DNA from: Phytophthora quininea
Lineage: Eukaryota > Oomycota > Peronosporomycetes > Peronosporales > Peronosporaceae
Direction of reading: 5' to 3'
Length of the DNA stretch: 64,000 nucleotides
Assembly (NCBI GenBank): GCA_011947345.1
Contig: JAAVTG010000525.1
Location: forward strand, 299,674 to 363,673
Shown here: piece by piece, positions 44,597 to 56,274 of the stretch
How the letters are laid out: each line of letters begins with the position of its first letter
How positions within the stretch are numbered: the first letter of the stretch is position 1
Notes under the pieces: generated by a model
Seen by the model: the letters and a program-made list of their open reading frames with translations, nothing else
Told to the model about the DNA's origin: nothing
Databases searched by the model: none
Position numbers and translations under genes: made by a program

Positions 44597-47500
44597 TCAA
44601 TTTCTTTTTCGTCTTCTTCGTTTGGTTTTCCGTTGGTTTTCAAATTCCGCGATCAAATTTGGAATTTGTGATAAGTTCTCGACTGGTTCCCAAGTCGGGT
44701 CTTCTTCACCCACCCACTCCACCAGAAACTGCACGCGCCGTTTTCGTGTTCGTTTCCCGAGGAGTCGATTCACGAGTTGGCCGATACTTCCGTCGGCCAT
44801 TACCACATCATGGGGGCGGGAACTTCGTGTCGGCGTGATGTAAGGTTTTAACGACCCCGTGTTAAAAACTGGATGGAGCTTGTTTCCTGACTGGATATTC
44901 AGCTCATATGCGTGGTTGTGGATGCGTCGGACAACACTGTATGGTCCAATCCACTTCGGCCCCAATTTCGACGAATTTGGCAACCCTGTGTGTTTTGGGT
45001 CCAAATGCTGCGTGCTAAGGTACACACGATCGCCGACTTGGAATTCTTGCTCTTGACGATTGTGGTTGTACACATCTTTCATCCGCTCTTGTGCCTGCGC
45101 TAGAGCTTCACGACATCGCAACAGTATTGCAGCTTGTTTCTCTTGGAATTCGGCTCCACGTTTGCTGATGACCACTCCCTTTAGTTGCTCCGTGGTCAGT
45201 TGCAGAGGGTTCAAAGGAACGTATCCCAGGTCTGCCTCGAAGGGAGTAGTCTTCGTGCTCGAATTCACGGTCGAGTTAACTGCAAACTCTGCGTTGGCGA
45301 GGTGGAGATCCCAGTCGTCCTGCTGTGGCCCCACAAAACTACGAAGATATTCTTCCAGCGTCCGATTCATTCGTTCCGTCTGACCGTCGCCTTGAGCACG
45401 ATGGGCTACCGTCATGTTCAGCGTCGTACCGATGGACTTGAAAACGTACTGCCAAAAGGCAGACACGAATTTGCGATCTCGATCGGACACGATGCTTGTC
45501 GGCATTCCGTGATGTCGCCAGATGTGGTCGATGAACAGACGAGCTACACCTTCTGCTGTTACCGTTTTCGTAGTCGGCACGAAGTGACATCTCTTGGTCA
45601 ATCGGTCGACAACTACCCAGATCGAGTCTACTTTGCCCTTCGTGGGTGGTAGATCCGTGATGAAGTCCATGGAAATGGATCGCCATCTTTCATCTGGTAT
45701 ACGAAGTGGTTCTAGAAGTCCTGGTGGTTTCGTCAACCGTGGCTTGTTCCGACGACATGGTTCACAGTCTGCAATGTACTTTTGAATTGACTTGAACATC
45801 TTGGACCAGTACCAATTTCGCGCTAGCGATAAGTACGTGCGCTCTGCACCGGGGTGGCCCCGTAGTTGGACTCGTGACATTCGCCGATGATACGTAGACG
45901 AAGCTTCAGCGAGTTGGGAACTACGAGCCGAGGAACATCATCCACTGGGGATTGGTACCATAACAGATCCTGAACCTCCGTGTAGTTCCTGTACTTCTTT
46001 CGCTGTTGCTTGGATTTGATGGTTCTCCATTTGCGCACGATCCCTGATGGCTGCCAAGATTGCACGTGTCTCGCGGTCCTTTGAGTATGCTGCTTTGATG
46101 TCCTTAACCAAATCGCTGTCCGTCGCCACCTCCGTTATCTCTAGCTGGAACGACGAGTTGTTGAAGCTTGTGACACTTAGATCATGGAAGAACTTCGTCT
46201 CCGGTTGCAAGTCTGGTCGTCTGCTCAAGGCGTCAGCGATCCCATTCTTCGCGCCCGGAAGATGTGAGAATATCGGTTGATACTCGGCGAGGATGTCGTA
46301 CCAGCGTGCAAGACGTCGATTTGCCATCTTTTGCGTAAAGAGCCCCTCGAGACTCTTGTGGTCTGTTTCCACTATTGGTGGTTTGTCCAAGCAATATATC
46401 CGGAAAGCGGCAAGTGCGTGTACAATGGCCAAAAGTTCTTGCTGCTGTGTTGGATAATTCAATTCGGCTGACTTCATCTTCCGGCTGGTATAAGCGAGTG
46501 GTCGCTCCACGCCGTCAACAACTTGGAAGAGAACGCCTCCAACCGCAAACTTGCTTGCGTCCGTACGCAAGTGCATGGGCTGTGTGAAATCAGGCAAATG
46601 CAGCACTGGCGGGTTGCACAACCGCCGTTTCAGCTCTTTGAAGTTCTTCAGCTGCTCGTCGCTGAAGTGGATCTTTGCGTTACGCTTGTTCGTTTTCTTT
46701 AATAGCGCGAACATGGTTGCTGTTAGCGAAGCGTACTCTGGACAAAATCGTTGGACGTAACCTGTCAAGCCTAGAAAGCTGTGAAGCTCCTCTTGGGTTC
46801 GTGGTACGGGCCAGTCCCTTATGGTCTGTACCTTATCGGGATCCATGCGTACGCCATTTCGTCCGACGAAATCTCCAAGACAAGGAATCTCGTCTGCGCA
46901 GAAGACACACTTGGAGAGCTTGACGTACAGCTTGTTGTCGCGTAAGATGTTTAACGTCTTTCGAATCGCTTCCAAGTGCTCTTCAATCTGCGGTGACTTC
47001 GTGAAGATGTAAATGTCGTCGTAGAACGACTTCGTGTTCTCCATCCCACGAAACATCTTTGAAGTCAAGCGATGCATTGTTGCTGGCGCGTTACAGACTC
47101 CCATGGGCAGCACAAGATACTCCCAGAGTCCGTTTGGTGCTTGAAATGCCGTGAACTTGATGTCCTCTTCTCGCATGCGAACTTGGTAATACGCCGACAT
47201 CAAATCCATCGTCGAAAACCAGTATGCTCCCGCCATTGCGTCCAGGATGTCTTCTTTCCTTGTCATCGGGATACTTTGGCGGATTGTGTTGGAATTCAAG
47301 TACCGATAGTCATGGACAATCCGCCATCCGACAGGCTTCCGGACACAGAACGTTGGCGCAGCATGTGGGCTGATACTTGGTCTGATGAGTTTCTTCTTCA
47401 CCATATCTTCAACCCAGAGCACTATCTCGCGTTGTTGCTCCGGTGATTGTCGCCACTGTTGCCGATACATAGCGAGATTTGGGTCTTTCACGTCGATCCG

Positions 47501-48707
47501 GTGCTCGATCTCTCGCTTCTCTGGAAGACCCTCAGGAAGTTCGGGACGGAACACCGTGTCCTTATACTCCGTCAACAGGTCAAAAGCTGGATTCGACCGG
47601 AAACTCTCCCAATCTGTTTCCAGGTAGCGTTGCGCTTTCGCTGTTCCGACATTGTCGGGTTGGTCACGCCGTTGCAGTGAGCGTGCGACGTTCTTTATCG
47701 TATCATTCGTCAGAACCAACATGAAGTCAGGTTCTTCTGGAGTCTTCGTCTTGATCCTCAAGAACTTCCGAAGTTTTTCGCGTGATGAATTTGGTCTGCA
47801 CACCGTTATCATCGACAACACCCATCATGAACATCTTGTCTACGACGGTGTCTTTTCCCCGGACGTTGCTGCTTTCCGCACGCACTACGTCCTTATCCGA
47901 AGACGACTTCGTGCTGTCTTCTCGTGTCGGACCTCTGCCGACTGAAGCTTCTTGTTGTTGTTCGCAAACAACACTTGGGGCGCTACTCAACGCAGCTTCG
48001 CGAACAAGATTGTCAGGTGACTTCACATCCGTTTCCAGCGCGGCGCCTCGACAGGAATCGGGTCTTTTCGCCGATAGACCTTTCGCCCCGACAGATCTCC
48101 GAAGCCCGGAGGCATTCACCGGTCCGCCTTCCTCGATCGGTACACTGACCTCGATTGCTCGCTTGACTCGCTGAGTCTCTATTGTTGTTCCTTCGATCCT
48201 GCGACTTCTCCAGTTGATCTTCGGCTGCGTGTCCTCGAAGAACGGAATCCCAAGGATGCAGTCGAATTCGTCCGGGATATCATAGACAACCGCGACGCAC
48301 CTGTACGCCTTGTCCGATCCCGCTGCCATGATATGCAGCAGCAACACTTCCAGTGCTGCCTCGACGATTTGATTATCTCCAAGTTTGACACGAATATTCT
48401 TGTCATCGAACTTGGTGGTCTGGAGCTGGTGCTCGTTGACCCATTTTCGCGACACATAGATTGTGGTGGCACCGCTATCTAGCAACATGCTTCGTGTCTT
48501 GATGCACGTGTTGTTCACGGTGATTTCTCCCGACACAGTGAACAGTGGGCGCGACTTGTATACCAGAGGGTTTTCGCACAGAAGGTTGAGGCTGATATTC
48601 TCCAGCTTAACGGTTCCGGCTACTTTCTCGACCACGCCAGGACCCTCGCTCACTGACGTGGTTTGTCGTTTCCCTGTTTGGCTTGTTCCTTCTTCCAAGC
48701 GAAGCAA
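44597..48707 (-). CDS. pol: Pol polyprotein: protease, reverse transcriptase, RNase H, integrase, chromodomain
   Basis: Three open segments (48707-47727, 47821-45938 and 45880-44597) joined by frame breaks. The protease has MLLDSGATTIYVS. The reverse transcriptase has VHDYRYLNSNT, FSTMDLMSAYYQ, LPMGVCNAPA and the catalytic SFYDDIYIF. RNase H starts at LRTDASKFAVGGVLF. The integrase has an HHCC-type zinc part (HPGAERTYLS, DCEPCRR) and DDE residues in SMDFITDLP, VSDRDRKF and TERMNRTLEE. The C-terminus is a chromodomain (VQFLVEWVGEEDPTWEP), which guides chromovirus integration to marked chromatin. The segment around 45880-46000 that links RNase H to integrase is in another frame but conserved in character. 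Confidence 0.9.
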
Positions 48708-49493
48708 TCAGCCTTAATATGGCCGGGTTTCTTGCAGAAGAAGCACGTGCGGCTCTCGCCATCTTTAGACTTCGAACTCGCTTTGAAACGGCCTTTGCCA
48801 CGGAGGGTTTGCTCTTTGAGCGTTTCCCTGGAGCTGAGCTGCGGTTGCTTGGAGTTTTCGTCTTGTCTTGGTGAACTTGACGGTCACGTGCTTCTTCTAC
48901 GAAGTGGGTGACCTCGTACTTGACCGCGAGATCCATGGCGCCACTCAGCGTTTCAGGATTCTCAAGTTTGACGTAGCTGCGCGTGCGGGGCTTCAGCCCG
49001 TTTGCATAACACAGTACTTGATCAAGAACGCTCATTCCTTCGACACGGAAGATGAGAGCAGAGTACTCGCCGTTGTACGTCTCGATGTCCGCCGTTTGCT
49101 TGAGACGCTGGAGTTTCTCTCGCAGCACCGACTGGTAGTTCGACGCCTCGAAGTGTTGGAGCAGATGCTCACGGAAAATCCCCACGTGTGCTCCCCACTC
49201 GGTGTCGTCGACGACCAGTGGAGAAACCAGCCGGACGCCGGCTTCTCCATCGCTGATCCTGCGATGCCTGGCAGGCGGGCGCTCTCGTTTTCAATTGCGA
49301 TGCCGTTGATCCGGCACGCGTTCTCCACTTGGAACAGCCACTCCCTCACGTCTTCCCCTCGCTTCCCCGTGAACTTGGGCAATTGGCTTGGAACTCTTGA
49401 GCGGTCCGCCATCGCCTGGTTGAGTCGATCGATCTCAGCACGAAGCTGGGCATTCGTGGGAGGCATGGGCGTCAAAGGGGCTGGGACCAACAA
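48640..49493 (-). CDS. gag: Gag polyprotein with CCHC zinc knuckle
   Basis: The start is MLVPAPLTPMPPTNAQLRAE at 49493, next to the 5' LTR. The capsid-like region includes LPKFTGKRGEDVREWLFQVE and, after a frame break near 49180, FREHLLQHFEASNYQ and ADIETYNGEYSALIFRV. A nucleocapsid zinc knuckle, C-x2-C-x4-H-x4-C (CFFCKKPGHIKADC), is encoded at 48745-48704 in a shifted frame. The gag end and protease start overlap in different frames, so the exact stop is uncertain. Confidence 0.82.
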
Positions 49494-49503
49494 GTGCTAC
49501 CAG

Positions 49504-49680
49504 TTTATCAGGTTCGGAGATCTGTGGGGAGGGCGGCCAAATACAAGAGTGCCGTCCCCCAGCAGTTCAGGCGGATGGAGGCCACGTGGCCTCCACAGCT
49601 GCCCTACGTCTGCTGTTATATTAAAAATACTATACTATACAATTCCTAGACATTTAAATCCTTTCCTCTGATTGGATACA
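49504..49680 (-). repeat. 5' LTR of the chromovirus element
   Basis: 177 bp, identical to the 3' copy. The bases just inside it on the element's strand, CTGGTAGCACTTGTTGG, occupy the primer-binding-site position and partly resemble the TGGTA start of initiator-tRNA-type sites. Confidence 0.95.
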
Positions 49681-50074
49681 GATGCTACTTCTGTTCTCCC
49701 AGCACTTCTCCTGTGCACGTGAGTGGTAAAAGGCTTGTTTTGCGGGAAAATTTGAAAAGTGACATTGTTGTTTAAGTGTTGTAGGGAAAGCACCGCAAGC
49801 AACAAAACTTCCGAGATGTCTTATGACCAGGTAGCCACGGTCACCTAAGGAACTGCAGGCATGCAGGAGCCGTCCACAGGTCTTCTTTTGAACAACTCGC
49901 TATCTCCATTTCAACTCGCTATCTCCACCTACCATATCGTCACTCAGTGTTGGTCCGCAAACCAGCCACCGTGTTGCAGCAACCAAAGCGACGCTCGACC
50001 GCAATCGAAACTTGTGGATTCAAAGTTCTATAACTAGTGGATTAGGTCGTTCTATCTAGACGTATTGTGTTAAT
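49681..50074. other. Non-coding sequence beside the LTR element
   Basis: Begins with the right GATGC target duplication. A short direct repeat CAACTCGCTATCTCCA occurs twice at about 49897-49930. No gene is seen. Confidence 0.45.
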
Positions 50075-50257
50075 CTACTTGTTCCAACGTGTCGTCAATG
50101 CACACCTGCACAAATATCTCTGAAAAGTGTTCGAAACGGCGGATATCTGCGTCTTCACCTTCAAGTTCTTCTGGCTCCTTCCCTGCAAAAACATTTGGAC
50201 GTACTCGAGGGCATGAATTCCACAATTGTAGCTATCTTTCTTTAAAAAGAAAGGCAC
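50075..50257 (-). pseudogene. Ulp1 (C48) cysteine-peptidase fragment
   Basis: A 60-codon frame with KDSYNCGIHALEYVQMFLQG, the catalytic-cysteine region of Ulp1-type SUMO peptidases (Asp/Ser-x-x-Cys-Gly). The rest of the domain is absent. Ulp1 peptidases are common cargo in plant and oomycete DNA transposons, so this is probably a transposon relic. Confidence 0.55.
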
Positions 50258-50551
50258 AACAATTTTACTTTTATCTTATGGATGAATATCGTTAAATCTC
50301 CGACCGTACTAGAACTCACTATCGAGGATATTGACCAATTAGAGTGGTGCATCGGAGTGACAGTGAATCATATCAAAATCCCCCTCTCTTTTGGTCAATC
50401 ACAGGGCAGGTACATTTGTAAAGGCTGTCTAGCCGCAGCTCCGACATATCGGGTCGAAGGCCCCCGCTCTGTTATTGATATGTCCATATAAATGTCAACT
50501 CATTCACATATTTCTTGAATACCACGAAAACTCCGACCTCTCCGACCCAAG

Positions 50552-51923
50552 ATGAGCCTGCGCGACCTCGCACCGACTATCACAAAGCGTGCACGCGACA
50601 TCGCGGCGCGCTCGTACAAGAAGCTCCTAGCGGATGAAGGTATCACCTGGAAGTACCTCGCCGTGTGCATGACACGCGAAAATGCCCCGCTTGTGCTGGA
50701 AGCGGTGGTGGTCAAGTTCGGCGTGTACCTGGCCTTCAAGGAGGGACGTAACGGTCAGATCTTGGCCAGGTACTCGGCTATGCAGTACTACCGATAGACC
50801 AAGAACTGGCGACTGGACCTGTTTCCCCAGGTTCGCGAAGATTCGGACAAGGCGCTGCTCAAGAAGAGCCAAGTGCTAGAGCGCTACTGTATGAAGAGAG
50901 AGTCTGGGACCTTCGTCTAAAAGGCGCCAGCGTGCACCAAGAATTGCTCAAGAGGATGGTCATGCATCTGTATTCAACAGCTCCCACAGCTTCCGGCTAC
51001 CAAGACGCCGCGCTGCTGTGCTTGCTGTGGTTCCTGTTCGGACGGGCGTCTGACCTCACGCTGCTCCGCAAGGTGAATCTCCCCATCGGCGCCGGGAATA
51101 TTTTCTTCGTCCGCTTCATCCGCATCAAGACTTCGGAAGAGCAAGGGCTCTCACTCTTCCCCGATGACGACTTCATCACGTGCCCGCTGCTCGCCATCGC
51201 CCTTGCCCTCACGACACAGTTTGCACCAACAGCTCCGCTCTTGAACCACCACCCTGATCAGCACGCGAACATGCAATCCATTCTGACTCCAACTGCGCCT
51301 CTCATCGACTTGATCGACCACCCCGAAGACGTGGCTCTATTTTAAACCTCTGAAGACGCTGTAGATGGGGAAAAGCTTGTCGACGACGCCCCCAGTTATC
51401 CATACTACGTCAGCAGAGCCTTGGAAAGAGTCGCACAGAAGGCCGGTGTCACAGAACGCTTGACGTCGCACTCCTTTTGTTGTGGAGGAGCTCAGCATGC
51501 CAACGGGGCTGGAATGTGTGTGCAATGGATCTTCGACCGAGGAGCGTGGAACATAAAGGTCACGAACAAGGACTCCGCGTACGTCTTCAACACTCCAGCA
51601 AAAGACCACAAGATCGCTCGCGTCTAGAGCAACCGCAAGCCCAACGCAGAAATCCCGCTGTTATCGCTCGACGCCTGCAACTCGGACACAAACTAGAAAA
51701 TTGCCTTCGTTGCATCAGCGCTATCCGTAGCTTCGTCTGGGCTTGACACCGCACAGTATAACGTCAACGCACCAGTGCTCGAGACTCTCATGGCGTACCT
51801 GCTCCGCCACTACCCAGCGTTGGAGGCTCTTTCGGTTGATGGCCCTACGATCCAGCGGCTGGAGGCTTGTACTGTACAGAAAGACACACTACGGCAAATA
51901 GGACACAAACACCTTTCGGGATG
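50552..51923 (+). pseudogene. Crypton-type tyrosine recombinase pseudogene
   Basis: Reads as one protein from MSLRDLAPTITKRARDIA to a TGA at about 51923, with one frame change near 50905 and in-frame stops at 50795-50797 (TAG), 51343-51345 (TAA), 51625-51627 (TAG) and 51694-51696 (TAG). Tyrosine-recombinase features are the first catalytic Arg in FLFGRASDLTLLRKVNL, His in SHSFCCGGAQHANG, and the nucleophile Tyr in SAYVFNTPAKD. The catalytic Arg expected after HSF is Cys (TGT), as is its neighbour. Cryptons are DNA transposons with such recombinases and are frequent in oomycetes. The copy cannot be active. Confidence 0.75.
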
Positions 51924-53322
51924 ATCCGATACTCCCCAGCTTCTTTCATTCTCTTCCAAAACTGGAGCACATATTCTTTTGGAGTCATCTCATTGTTTCG
52001 TAGTACCTCAACCGAGCCGTCCATCCAGCGATCCAACTCGTCTTCAGCACGTCTGTCGACACGATTGGGTCCTCCCGATCGCGCCAATCGTGAGGCAAAA
52101 CGAGCTTCCAACCTGCTTAGATTTGCCTCGGGTGGCACTTCTTGGTCTTCACTATGCTGGATCAGCCCAGCAATTGCTATCAGAAGTGCGAGAAGGTTTG
52201 TACGAATTTTGTCCGTCACCTCGTTCAATCGGTCACGAGGAGGTTTTCCTTTTTTCATGCTGTTGGCAACACTTGATAACCACCGTGTTAAGAATCCCGC
52301 GTTGAGTGTTTGAAAATTGGGTGAAGCATCATCTCCAGCACAAAATCGCATTCCTTGAAACTAGTGTCCTTGTAGTACTGACTAAAATCATCTCTCGTCT
52401 ACAGCTTCGCGCAATAAATCACGAGTTTTCGAAGCTGTCGGGGTCAGTTCACTGTCCAAGATCCACTGGGGAGTTTTGGCCGTAGACAAATAGTGACGGA
52501 TAGACGCCTTTGGCTCAAGGTCATCAATTCTCGTCATATATAATGATATCAGCACATCCACTTGCTCTCCTAGCTCAACTTGGCAGCTGAACTTTATATC
52601 GGCAATTGGCGACAAAAGCGAGAGCACATGTACTAAATAGGTGTGATTATTCGCGAGAGAAAATCGGGCGGCGCCTTGTGATCACGTATAACCTTTCGAA
52701 CGGAGCGCGGATACTACCGTCGCGATCACTGTAGGTCGGATTAAACCTTCTTATTCCCAGCAAAACCGAATTAAACTGGTCTTCCTTGTCGACCATGTAT
52801 ACCCTCACTCCCAAGAACTTGTCGCCAGTGGTTTTGCATGTCCAGAAATCGGCAACGAGGGTCAAATTTGCGTAAGCTTCACAGTTGTCTGCAAGATACT
52901 CCAACATCTCCTTTTTCATCGCGCAGTACAGCTCGATTATGGACTCCTTCACACGCTTGGTATTCACGACAGCCCGCATCTTCTCCCTGACGAATAAAGC
53001 CTCGAGTAGTTATGACTCGTCGTATTCGCCGGTCCTCAGCAGTAGATTGTGGTTGATGACCCAAAGGGTTTCAGAAGTAAATTGAGACGATCAGGATTGC
53101 TCCTAAAAGCGGAGACGAACGCAACGTTTCCATTTCAGCATCACGCTTGCGCTTTCCCGTCAGCTCCACCTCGTTCTTCGGCGAGAGAAGGTGGTGATCA
53201 ACCCTCAAATGGCGCGCTGCTTTCGACGTCTTGCCGCCGGACATCAAGAACAGGTTTCTTAGGTTTTCACTTTTCGAGTAGAAAAGGTGCATAATAAATG
53301 ACGGATAAAATACCAGCCTCAA
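51845..53322 (-). pseudogene. Second hAT-family transposase remnant
   Basis: Four minus-strand fragments in order: 53322-53071 with a BED-finger-like end (MSGGKTSKAARHLRVDHHLL); 52979-52647 (KKEMLEYLADNCEAYANL, then LTLVADFWTCKTTGDKFLGV), the start of the RNase H-like core; 52627-52388; and 52351-51845 with the C-terminal MTPKEYVLQFWKRMKEAGEY and CVLFAV, after which the dimerisation motif is lost. The end overlaps the Crypton pseudogene on the other strand, so one element probably inserted into or recombined with the other. Confidence 0.6.
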
Positions 53323-54590
53323 GCCATATGACCACTATGTTCGCAGGCATGGACAATAAGTATTGACAGGGCCACGTGAAAATCAAGACTGACGGTGCGT
53401 CGACATTGCGAGATTGTCATCTTGCCTTACGGATGGCCTGCCATAAAGAAGGGCTTTGCGAAGGCTGGGATAGTTTTTTATTCCCTTCTTGAGCATCTGC
53501 CCGGATATATATCGGCGTACCATTTGGATTCCATCCATCACTAGATGGACGCACTTCGTCAGTGAGTGTTGATATAAGCTGAGGATGGGTCTGCAGCACT
53601 ACATAATTGATAACTATTGAAGGAAACACTAGCAAATATGATTGCCACCGTCAGTGTGTTCAGCAACTTACATATGACCTTCTCTCGGCAGCTAAACGAA
53701 GCGCTACAAAAATAAGCGCGGTTGTAAGTGAATCAAATTGAAGAGACGAACAGTACTCATAGAGAGTAAGACGCTTATTCACACAGCGCTCCAGCTCGTG
53801 AGCCATCCTGGTCATTTGCCTTTTTATACACTGCACTTTTGTTGAATCGTCTGTGCAAACAACCTTGAAGTTAAAGTCCACTATTATACCACTCCAGTAT
53901 ATTTGGCGAAACTTGACAGGAATGAGTACGGCGGCCTGGTAATTGAAGAGTCGTGTTGCTTTTGCACAATTCCTTGTTTTATCTCCGGTGGTTTGGATCG
54001 TTTGCGCTTGATAGAGGTTGTACCAATTCCAGCAAAAACCAAATTAGAGTACTCGCTTTGAATTGTGTAGCATAAAGCAGATATAAAAGATCCGCCTGCC
54101 TTGGTTGGAGGTATTCGTCAGTACAGAGTTTTGTACAGCCATTAATAAAAGCCGATGGATATTGTTTCGCTAGGAGATACTCGTTTTTCTGTGTGTTACT
54201 GGTGCAACCTCCTAACACATTTTTGACAAACCAACGATAAAAGTTTTGGGCTTCTTCGCAGTCCGAACGCACAATAGGGAGCATTTCCGTGGCTTCTAAT
54301 TGTTGTCATGAGAATGTGCCGACTCCATTAATCGATATGCACTCTATAGACGCACTCAGCTGTTTCACTTTCATCGGAACCGATACTTCCGCAACCAAAA
54401 CAGAGCAAGCGTCGTTATCACTCGTGTCTTGCTTACTTGCTGCCTTAAAGGATTGGGTCATATTATCCACATCTCCAACAAATACTCGAAAATCTTAACC
54501 TCTTACACTTTACATCCAAGTCGAATTATTTCATCAGCCTCGGTTGCGACAGCATCATTTTGAACACCTCGATTGTCAGCGTAGTTTTGC
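53323..54590. other. Region with unassigned minus-strand ORF fragments
   Basis: Minus-strand frames at 54284-53979 (NEYLLAKQYPSAFINGC), 53881-53660 (MTRMAHELERCVNKRLTL) and 53635-53417 might be pieces of one decayed gene. They contain no motif I can assign with confidence. The AT-rich composition and position between transposon relics suggest mobile-element debris. Confidence 0.3.
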
Positions 54591-54593
54591 GGT

Positions 54594-54850
54594 GTGGTTG
54601 TGCTCGAACACACCATTCTTCGACCGATCCCCGTGGGATGGCTGCCTCATGGCAAAATATGTAAAGCGCAGGTCTTTGCTGATGCTGGTACCATTCGCCC
54701 ACAACAAGTGAAAAACAAGATCAACAAAGCGCACTCAAGAACACGCATAACCGTCGAGACGGTTTCCCGCCCGTGCAGTTTAAGGGCGTTTTGATTCTAC
54801 GACGCAAAATGCTTGGCGGCCTCCGTGTTCATCTAGGCAAGAAAGATTTC
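54594..54850 (+). pseudogene. PIF/Harbinger-like transposase scrap
   Basis: The frame reads NKINKAHSRTRITVETVS, which matches the late-core signature of Harbinger-type DDE transposases (N-x-x-H-S-R-x-R-x-x-V-E-x-x-F). A next-frame continuation (KMLGGLRVHLGKKDF) follows. Too short and broken to be functional. Confidence 0.4.
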
Positions 54851-56274
54851 ACGCCGTCGTCTCGATGCCACTGTCCGAAGTTTACGTCATCCGATTGATA
54901 GTGCCCAAACGCAAGTGTCTAAAGTGGTTAGTGAGTTTTCTTCCTACCTCGTCAATTTTTTGCCAGGTTCTATTTTTGCTTTGTTTTCCACTAATCAAAG
55001 ATTTGGGTTTGAACATGCAATGACACTCGCTTGTCAAAGTGCGATGTGTGTTTATAAGCCTGTGGACTTACTGCTGGATGTAACGAGAAGGCTCACCTGC
55101 ACGGACCCTAGCTTTGGCTGTGACGAAGGCTCTCACTAGAGTACGTTTACAAAAGGTAATTATACCGTTGCCAGCGCAGGTTTCCTTGATCCCTGTCTGG
55201 CACATCTCAGATGTCATCACCGCATCAGTGCTGTTGCCCTCGTTGCCAAGACAAAAACCACACCATCGCAAGCAGAAGACACCTACGCGTACGACTAAAT
55301 ACAGCTGTCGCAGTGCTATAGTTATCGAAGAGCGTGAGATATTGCAGCTTTCAGCGCCGGTTCACACTGGAGGTGTTGATATCGAAACCACGCCAAACTG
55401 TGTCTGACGGTACCACTGACTGTGATGTATAGGAAAGTGGAGTCAGGCCGCGTCCTGGACTCCGCTCTTCCTGCCCTGAAATGGTTGTCTACGAACAAGC
55501 AGAATAGTTGGTGTCAGTCTAATAAAGAGCAAGGGTTTTGCCAACGGCTCACTCCAGCATTTGCATAGCGTGCAGCGCCGCCGGTTTTCATCCCTGCGGA
55601 CATATTTGTCCCGCATATAACAGCGTTAACGCTACATACCTCTGCATGCATGGTGAAGACTAGACAAGGAACCACCACTTCACAATGACTTTCCAGCAAA
55701 CCACCCGCAAGCTGGGTTCCCAACATCCGGACGCATTCTGATATGTACTACAACCGCCAGGACAGTGCAGGAGTTGGCGACAAAGACGACGCTACGAAGT
55801 ATCAATGGTCGTCTCAATACCTATCATTGCACCTACCATTGCAAAGGCAAGAAGAAGCACAGCAGAAGGAACAAGTATCTCCCCAAATACGAGAAGATAT
55901 ACGACGACCAGGGTTGGGTGGCGTTGTAAATAAGCCGCGTGCAAGTTTTGTGTGCCATTCCGTCGCGAGAAGAGCGCTAACAACTCGAGCACGGTTGGGG
56001 GTCAAGACATTCTTGTTCGCAAGATAAGCAAGAAAACCCATTGTCTGAAAGTATTTCAAGGCTCCTTTCACAGCAATAATATACAGACTCACTTGAGGCT
56101 TGTGCACCCTCGTCATGGGGAAAATGACCGACAAGTGGATGACAAGTCTGTGGTGTAGCGGGATTTATCAAAATCCGCTTCCACTGCACCCAGACACCGA
56201 CTAACAGAGGCGGTACTCCGATATCCGTGGGGATGCTGAAGTTGTGCTCACCTTGTGTACCCGTCAGCAGGCTG
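54851..56274. other. Non-coding or decayed repeat sequence
   Basis: About 1.4 kb with short frames only (for example 54915-55139 and 55743-56027). A Cys/His- and Lys-rich stretch in one plus-strand frame near 55820-55900 (YHCKGKKKHSRRNKYLPKYE) may be a transposase tail, but no family is recognised. Confidence 0.3.

Larger units (their letters stand above)
42937..49680 (-). mobile_element. Complete Ty3/gypsy chromovirus LTR retrotransposon
   Basis: A 6744-bp element reading on the minus strand. The two 177-bp LTRs at 42937-43113 and 49504-49680 were compared base by base and are identical, and they are flanked by GATGC on both sides (42932-42936 and 49681-49685). Gag, protease, reverse transcriptase, RNase H and integrase with a C-terminal chromodomain follow in the order of Ty3/gypsy chromoviruses. 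An extra gene sits on the opposite strand between the 3' LTR and integrase. Identical LTRs imply recent insertion; the frame breaks inside gag-pol therefore fit sequencing errors better than decay. Confidence 0.93.

Noticed and set aside
53979..54284. Possible similarity of a minus-strand fragment to G-protein alpha subunits (DEYLQPRQADLLYLLYATQ)
   Set aside because: Only a vague resemblance to the helical-domain end; no GTP-binding motif was found nearby.
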